64,000 bases of DNA from Enterobacter sp. C2. Lineage in GTDB: Bacteria; Pseudomonadota; Gammaproteobacteria; Enterobacterales; Enterobacteriaceae. The notes below the pieces were generated by a model that saw only the letters and a list, made by a program, of their open reading frames with translations, did not search any database and was not told the DNA's origin. A program made the translations under genes and the position numbers. The stretch is taken from assembly GCF_019880405.1 (NCBI RefSeq), contig NZ_CP082269.1, forward strand, positions 2,108,001 through 2,172,000, given 5' to 3'. This document shows positions 62,744 to 64,000 of this stretch, piece after piece; position 1 is the first letter of the stretch; every line of letters starts with the position of its first letter.

Positions 62744-63865
62744 TTAAGGTTGCAGTAACGCTTTTTCAGCCAGCAGCGCAAAGTAGCGCGCCGCGCCTTC
62801 AAGCAGAGCTTCGTCGGGGTTAAAGGCCGGGTGATGCAGGCCAAACTCGCTGGCGCTGCCGATGCTGACAAAAGCACCAGGGATATGTTGCAGATAGACG
62901 GCAAAATCCTCTCCGCCCATATGCAGCCCGGCGTGCTGCGTCTCATACCCGTGCCAGTCAGCGACGTCACGGGCGAAGGCGGCCCAGCGCTCATCGTTAA
63001 CCAGCGCCGTGGGGCCGTCGTACCAGTTGACGGCGATCTCCGCCCCAAACGCCTGACCCAGCCCGGCGGCAATGGCGTTTACGCGCCGCTTCACCTGCTG
63101 TTGAACCGCAACGTCGTGGGTACGCAGAGTGCCCTCCAGCTCTACCGTCTCCGGCAGCACGTTCCAGGTATTGCCCCCGGCGATCCGCGTCACGCTGAGC
63201 ACCACCGAGTCAAGGGTGTTAACGTTGCGGCTGGCTACGCTCTGCAGGGCGTTAACCAGCTGGCTCGCCAGCAGGATGGCGTCGTTGCCCTCGTGCGGGC
63301 GGGCGGCATGTGCCCCCTTGCCCTTCACGCCAATGACAAAGCGATCGACGTTGGCGTAGAACGGGCCGCCGCGTGTGGCAAAGACGCCCACCGGCAGACC
63401 GGGTTCGTTGTGCATGCCGAAAATCGCGCTGACGCCATTCAGGACGCCTGCGTTAATCAGCCGTTTCGCACCGCCAAAATTCTCTTCGGCAGGCTGGAAC
63501 AGGATGCGCACTCTGCCCGCCAGCCGGTGCTCGTGCTCCTTGAGCAGCAGCGCCGCGCCAAGCATCACGGTGGTGTGCACGTCATGGCCGCAGGCATGCA
63601 TGATCCCGGCGTTTTTCGAGCTAAACGGCACGCCGCTGGCCTCGTCGATAGGCAGCGCATCGATATCACCGCGCAAAGCAATTATTTTTTCGCCGTTGCC
63701 GATCTCTACCACCACGCCAGTGGGCAGATCGTAAGGCAACAGCCGCAGCCCGGCGTTTTCCAGCCACTGGCGGATCCGCCGCGTTGTCTCAAACTCCTGA
63801 AGCGACAGCTCCGGGTACTGATGAAGCTCGCGTCGCCATTCAATCAGCTGTTGTGCAAACTGCAT
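62744..63865 (-). CDS. M20-family amidohydrolase (N-acyl amino-acid deacylase)
   Basis: A 373-residue M20D metallopeptidase-like hydrolase with metal ligands in [14 protein letters not shown] near residue 95 and [11 protein letters not shown] near 130, and a final His in the GLHHPAFN segment. Such enzymes remove acetyl or other acyl groups from amino acids. Related HipO/YxeP proteins deacetylate N-acetylcysteine in the B. subtilis pathways. GGAGG lies seven bases before ATG 63865; the start overlaps the upstream gene by 22 bp. Confidence 0.9.
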   Translation of the reverse strand: MQFAQQLIEWRRELHQYPELSLQEFETTRRIRQWLENAGLRLLPYDLPTGVVVEIGNGEKIIALRGDIDALPIDEASGVPFSSKNAGIMHACGHDVHTTVMLGAALLLKEHEHRLAGRVRILFQPAEENFGGAKRLINAGVLNGVSAIFGMHNEPGLPVGVFATRGGPFYANVDRFVIGVKGKGAHAARPHEGNDAILLASQLVNALQSVASRNVNTLDSVVLSVTRIAGGNTWNVLPETVELEGTLRTHDVAVQQQVKRRVNAIAAGLGQAFGAEIAVNWYDGPTALVNDERWAAFARDVADWHGYETQHAGLHMGGEDFAVYLQHIPGAFVSIGSASEFGLHHPAFNPDEALLEGAARYFALLAEKALLQP

Positions 63866-64000
63866 TCCGCTGCCTCCGTCACGTGCCGCTCCTGCGACCA
63901 CGCCTCTGCCAGCAGGCGCAGGGAGGTAATCCGCGCTGCGCCGCCGGTAATGGGCGTGTCGATAATAAATTCGTCAATGCCCCATGCATGGTGCAGCGCG
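63844..64000 (-). CDS. C-terminus of a second luciferase-like monooxygenase (partial)
   Basis: An open minus-strand frame enters from the right edge and ends in TGA at 63844-63846. The 51 visible residues (HHAWGIDEFIIDTPITGG near the edge, then SLRLLAEAW) resemble the end of SsuD-like luciferase-type monooxygenases. It overlaps the M20 gene start, so it belongs to the same operon. The rest lies outside the window. Confidence 0.7.
   Translation of the reverse strand, partial: ALHHAWGIDEFIIDTPITGGAARITSLRLLAEAWSQERHVTEAAECSLHNS

Noticed and set aside
1-64000. CRISPR arrays, tRNA/rRNA genes, insertion sequences or prophage
   Set aside because: No repeat-spacer periodicity, cloverleaf, transposase or phage gene was recognised on either strand by reading; a dedicated scan could still find a degenerate remnant.

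Overview
The window looks like chromosomal DNA of a member of the Enterobacteriaceae (gammaproteobacteria). Several proteins are close to Escherichia or Salmonella ones recalled from memory: Sra, MaeA, AdhP, BluF, BluR, YcgZ, AriR, YdeP, DigH, PptA and a galactarate/L-talarate dehydratase. A nasR-nasFEDCBA nitrate-assimilation cluster of the Klebsiella oxytoca type and a treZ-treY-treX trehalose operon argue against E. coli itself and fit the Enterobacter/Leclercia/Lelliottia/Kosakonia/Klebsiella side of the family. The species cannot be fixed from sequence reading alone. No rRNA, tRNA, CRISPR array, phage or insertion sequence was recognised.

Layout. 1-3001: tail of an ABC transporter permease followed by a flavin monooxygenase-like gene and an FMN hydroxy-acid oxidase. 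3008-7767: a mixed, partly AT-rich stretch of small accessory genes (GrpB-like, HEAT-like, a CarG/CpmJ-like secreted pair, an Asp/Glu racemase, a membrane protein, a Nudix hydrolase). 7828-19899: DUF1275 gene and the nitrate operon on the minus strand, in which nasC and nasB form one uninterrupted reading frame; the nasF leader shows a sigma-54 promoter, NtrC sites, an ANTAR-type hairpin and an attenuator. 20021-23956: VF530-like gene, digH, ydeP. 24051-27400: the blue-light module bluR, bluF, ycgZ, ymgA, ariR. 27482-33966: two unknown genes, a beta-glucoside-type PTS permease with its LacI regulator, a sorbosone-dehydrogenase-like lipoprotein and its membrane partner. 34268-40207: aer-like receptor, sra, maeA, adhP and a RES/Xre toxin-antitoxin pair. 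40217-46684: treXYZ. 47024-48339: a second set of ycgZ/ymgA/ariR-like small genes. 48485-52664: a ferric/phosphonate-type ABC transporter with a divergent flavin reductase. 52764-54093: AT-rich DUF943 remnants and an LprI-like gene. 54141-57308: pptA, an acetyltransferase, and a LacI regulator divergent from the galactarate/talarate dehydratase. 57333-64000: a minus-strand operon with two paralogous amino-acid-type binding proteins, permease, ATPase, acetyltransferase, two luciferase-like monooxygenases and an M20 deacylase.

How it works together. NasFED imports nitrate, NasC/NasA reduce it to nitrite and NasB takes nitrite to ammonium, under nitrogen control (NtrC, sigma-54) and nitrate control (NasR antitermination). 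TreX, TreY and TreZ convert glycogen-type glucan to trehalose. The terminal cluster has the same parts list as the Bacillus subtilis ytm and yxe operons, so it probably imports an S-modified cysteine, acetylates it, oxidatively removes the S-substituent and deacetylates the product. This last cluster, the nasC-nasB fusion and the duplicated ymgA-type cluster are the most interesting parts.
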